Positions 61,125-64,000 of a DNA stretch of 64,000 bases are shown in pieces (the first letter of the stretch is position 1; every line of letters begins with the position of its first letter). The notes beneath the pieces are model-generated. The model was not told the origin of the DNA. It ran no database searches and saw only the letters and a program-made list of their open reading frames with translations. Source of the DNA: Marasmius tenuissimus (lineage: Eukaryota; Basidiomycota; Agaricomycetes; Agaricales; Marasmiaceae); contig JAQOTA010000013.1 in the NCBI GenBank assembly GCA_029532415.1, positions 120,645 to 184,644 of the forward strand, in the 5' to 3' direction. Made by a program: the position numbers and the translations under genes.

Positions 61125-64000
61125 ATGGAGGACGATAGTAACCCGTACAAGAAACGAAGGCTCCAGAATGCCTGCGACGAGTGCAGGAGGCGGAAAGGTA
61201 CGTGCTCACTTTCACCTCTTTTAGCATGGGTTTGCAGTATACTGAATGAATCGTAGTAAAATGTGGGTTTGCTCTTGCTTTCCCCCATCCTCTTTACATA
61301 TTCTCGAGACTGAACAACGGAAAACCGATTGCAATGCAGGCGACAGCGCGAGCATGCCGGGGAACGTGTGCACGAACTGCATAACGGCTAAGACGGAATG
61401 CATGCATGTTTTGGCGTTGGCAAAGAAGGTGTGTTTGTCGATATATTCAGGTGTCATTGTTTCGGTGTTCTGATACTCTCTCGCTCCTTTCGATAGAAAC
61501 GCGGTCCACCAAAAGGGCACGTCCATCCTTCTTTCGAACATATACAAGCTAACGAAACTGAAACATCTTCTCGTCCGCCAGGACTCCGAGGGGCCAGAAA
61601 ACGGTCCAATCCCTGGTCAAAGCGATATTGTCGACAACGAAAGCCTTCACCATACCCGAAGACACAAATATGATACACCAAATCCTCGTAGATTTGGCAA
61701 GTAGGATTGTTGAACTCGAAGAAAAGGAGAAGAAACAAGAACGAGAGCGAGAGTCACCTCCAGCTACTTCCAGTGCTTCCTCGCCCGCAGCAGATCCGAT
61801 GGCGACAACAACTGCGAGCGCTCCTTCGATAATGAGCACGTACTACACCTCCGCTTCATCACCTGTCCGTAGCGAAAAAGGGTCAGATGGTACGAACAAC
61901 AGTAACAAGAGTAGTGTCTCTTCTACGGGCGAAATCGAATTGGTCGCATCCTTCATGAGACAGCTGAAGATCGACAACCAGCAAGACCGTCATTTCGGAG
62001 CGTCCAGTGGGGTCAACTTTCTGGTCTCAGTCTGCGGGAAGAGAAAGGAAGAGGCGACAGGGAACGAAATGCCCGGTGGACCTATTATCCAAAAGCCGGT
62101 GAAAGTGCAGAGACGAGACGTTTTTTGGAAGGTTCATCCGTATCAACATCAAGTACCGCCGGGATGTCCACCACTTCCATTGCCCTCAGATTATATTTTC
62201 CCCGAACCCATGCTACTTTCATCGTTGGTTTCGCTCTATTTCGACCACGTCAACCCCTACCTACCAATCCTTCACCGAGGAATTTTCGAAAACTCTGTCA
62301 GAGGGGGTTTACACCACAGCGACATTCACTTCGCTGGGGTGTTACTGGTAGTGTGTGCGACTGGTGCCAGATATTCCGATGATCCACGAGTTTTGGAAGA
62401 CTACGACAACGAGGGGATAGGAAAGAGTAGGATGACGGCCGGATGGAAGTGGTTCCGACAAGTGAGGCTCATCAGGTCTTCGTTCCGGAGTCCTTCGTCT
62501 TTGTATGAATTGCAGTTGTACTGCGTGCGTTTCGTATCTCCTTCAAATACACTTCCCACTTACTTCAACATCAATTTGCAGATAACGCCGTTCTTCCTTC
62601 AAGGAAGTACGACGCCTGAAGCCTCGTGGGTCATCCTCGGTGTCGCTTTCAGATTCGCACAGGACTTGGGTATCCATCGGAGGAAGCCAGAAACGATCTC
62701 CAACCCGACGGTCGAATCACAGCTATGGAATCGGGCCTTTTGGGGACTGGTCGCTGTCGACGTGGTGATAAGCACGTTTTTGGGGAGACCGAGGGCCATG
62801 TCCACTGACGAGTACGTCGCTCCATTCTCCTCTCCCACGTTTATCCTCATCCTTCATTTTGCGCAGTTTTGATGTTCCCCTTCCAATTGAATGCGATGAC
62901 GAGTACTGGCCAATAGACGGAGTGGTGGTAGGCCCTTACGAACCGTTCCAACAACCCCCCGGTGAGCCCAGTGCGATGTCTTATTGGGTCTATCTCCTCC
63001 GTCTCCTCGATATTGTTGGTTTTGCACAACGTACTATCGTAAGTTTCCCTGGGCTTTCGCAATCACACAAGGGGACTTACTCTACTCAAGTATGCAGTAC
63101 GCAAAACAGACATGTGGACTCGGATGGGCATGACGCAGGCAGAGTGGAATGAGAAACTTTTGAAGGAGTTGGATGAGCTGCTCGCGAATTGGGTCGATGG
63201 TGTTCCGGAACACCGTGAGTCCTTCTCTCTTCGCTTCGCCAGTCATCGCATGTCCTGATTCTGTGTTTAGTTAAATGGAACCCCACAAACCAAAACCCAC
63301 TGTTCTTCACTCAATCGACGATCATTTGGATAACGTATTATTGGCTTCAGATGCTTGTTCATAAGCCTTTCATGACGCTTTCGACCTCTCCAGGCGGTGC
63401 GGAAAAGGAGAACGAGAAATCCTCTGGCTCGGCGGCGGCGTTTCCATCCTTGAGTATATGCGTTAACGCAGCACGAGCTGTGGTTCATATTCTCGAGGCT
63501 GGGCAACGATGGAGTGAGAGAGAACGTCGGGAGAGAGCAAATGGGAGGAGGTGGGTCCCAGAACCAGGGCCTGGCCGTTCCCCACTGTGTTGGTAGGGCC
63601 GCCATCTCGTCATTTCGTTTGCGTTGTTTTCTTAACCTTCTACCAGAGCGCGATTACATCTTCCGCAATTGTCCTCTTCTCTAACGCATGGCGAGGTATA
63701 CGGACGAAAACAACTCCTGATGCGTTTCGGGAGCTAGCTGATGTGTATCGATGCTTGGAGGTTTTGAATAAGTGGGAGGATGAGTGAGTCGTATCTGGCT
63801 CTGAATCTTTACGCCGACTCTAACTTCCCCACTCCCATCCCTCTAGGATTCAAGTTGCAGGCCGATTCTGCGACATCGTGAATGAGCTGTTGCACATGTG
63901 TAACCTGCCTCCGTCGTTGAAGGGGATCAAGAGACTGGACAGAGCTGATCGTGAGGGAGACCGTTTGTCAGGACTGGTAGACCGGAAGGCGGACAGACCG
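61125..64000 (+). pseudogene. Zn(II)2Cys6 transcription factor copy 3, damaged, cut by window edge
   Basis: It parallels copy 2 exon by exon: 61125-61197, 61257-61262 (6 nt), 61340-61428, 61497 to about 61543, 61582-62524, 62582-62811, 62867-63038, 63091-63214, 63271-63592, 63647-63783, 63847 to the edge. Zinc cluster (CDECRRRKVKCDSA) and middle domain are intact. Two lesions: the donor expected after PSFEH reads TATACA instead of a GT (61541-61546), and a one-base deletion near 63,574 turns the GPGPFPTV segment into GPGRSPLCW, giving a stop at or just after the next junction. The first might be bypassed by another splice; the second cannot be bypassed easily. A sequence error at 63,574 is the alternative. 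Confidence 0.7.
61257..61262 (+). other. 6-nt microexon (TAAAAT) in transcription factor copy 3
   Basis: Flanked by ...atcgtag and gtgggt, identical in sequence to those of copies 1 and 2, encoding Val-Lys-Cys together with neighbouring bases. Confidence 0.85.

Larger units (their letters stand above)
60296..64000 (+). repeat. Right arm of an inverted segmental duplication
   Basis: Matches 37,225-32.9 kb in reverse orientation, including about 0.8 kb of upstream noncoding DNA (for example the GGGAAGAGACAACACTCGTG word near 36.7 kb and its counterpart near 60.8 kb). The arm runs off the window. Confidence 0.85.

Noticed and set aside
61197..61340. Zinc cluster of copy 3 lacking its third cysteine
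   Set aside because: The cysteine appears once the 6-nt exon is included; the same exon exists in the other two copies.

Overview
The window looks like a gene-poor, repeat-rich stretch of a filamentous basidiomycete (Agaricomycete-type) genome. The evidence is the many 50-75 nt GT-AG introns, exons as short as 2-21 nt, F-box proteins with a coiled coil just before the F-box, a Zn2Cys6/fungal-specific transcription factor family, a serine-rich cell-wall-sensor-like protein, and a Ty3/Gypsy chromovirus-type retrotransposon. No prokaryotic, CRISPR or rRNA features were seen.

Layout. 0-1.3 kb: 3' part of a GH105-like glycosidase. 2.2-5.8 kb (-): transcription factor copy 1 (15 exons). 7.4-8.1 kb (-): short FHA-domain protein. 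9.0-11.3 kb (-): secreted type-B carboxylesterase. 12.8-14.5 kb: dead F-box paralogue. 14.6-27.1 kb: transposon nest made of a 150-bp MITE, a 1.7-kb candidate TIR element with a tRNA-like promoter, and a complete 9.6-kb LTR retrotransposon, all around or inside an old gene whose pieces lie at 26.5-27.1 kb and 14.9-15.1 kb. 28-32 kb: a relic of a secreted peptide gene, an intact F-box gene and a second peptide relic. 32.4-36.4 kb (-): transcription factor copy 2. 37-41 kb: relics and a small Cys-rich secreted protein. 41.7-43.8 kb: Pho84-like phosphate transporter. 44-47.3 kb: tandem duplication carrying two secreted, probably Kex2-processed cysteine-rich peptide genes. 47.7-49.6 kb (-): protein with a Zn2Cys6-spaced cluster. 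51.2-54.0 kb: GMC oxidoreductase. 56.1-58.8 kb: serine-rich single-pass membrane protein. 61.1 kb to the edge: transcription factor copy 3, an inverted duplicate of copy 2 that carries lesions.

Most notable. (1) The retrotransposon has three long ORFs (Gag-protease; RT-RNase H-integrase-chromodomain; an unidentified 702-residue protein) in one reading frame. Each junction is interrupted by a single UGA, followed by CUA and CUC respectively. This suggests stop-codon readthrough, possibly used twice, with a novel protein in the env position. (2) All three transcription factor copies need a 6-nt exon to supply the third zinc-binding cysteine. The GMC gene needs a 2-nt exon to keep its frame. (3) In the two tandem secreted-peptide genes every amino-acid difference lies before the predicted Kex2 site, while the 49-residue product differs only synonymously.

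Exon models were derived by eye from splice sites, frame continuity and comparison among paralogues in the window. The two full transcription factor models sum to whole codons.
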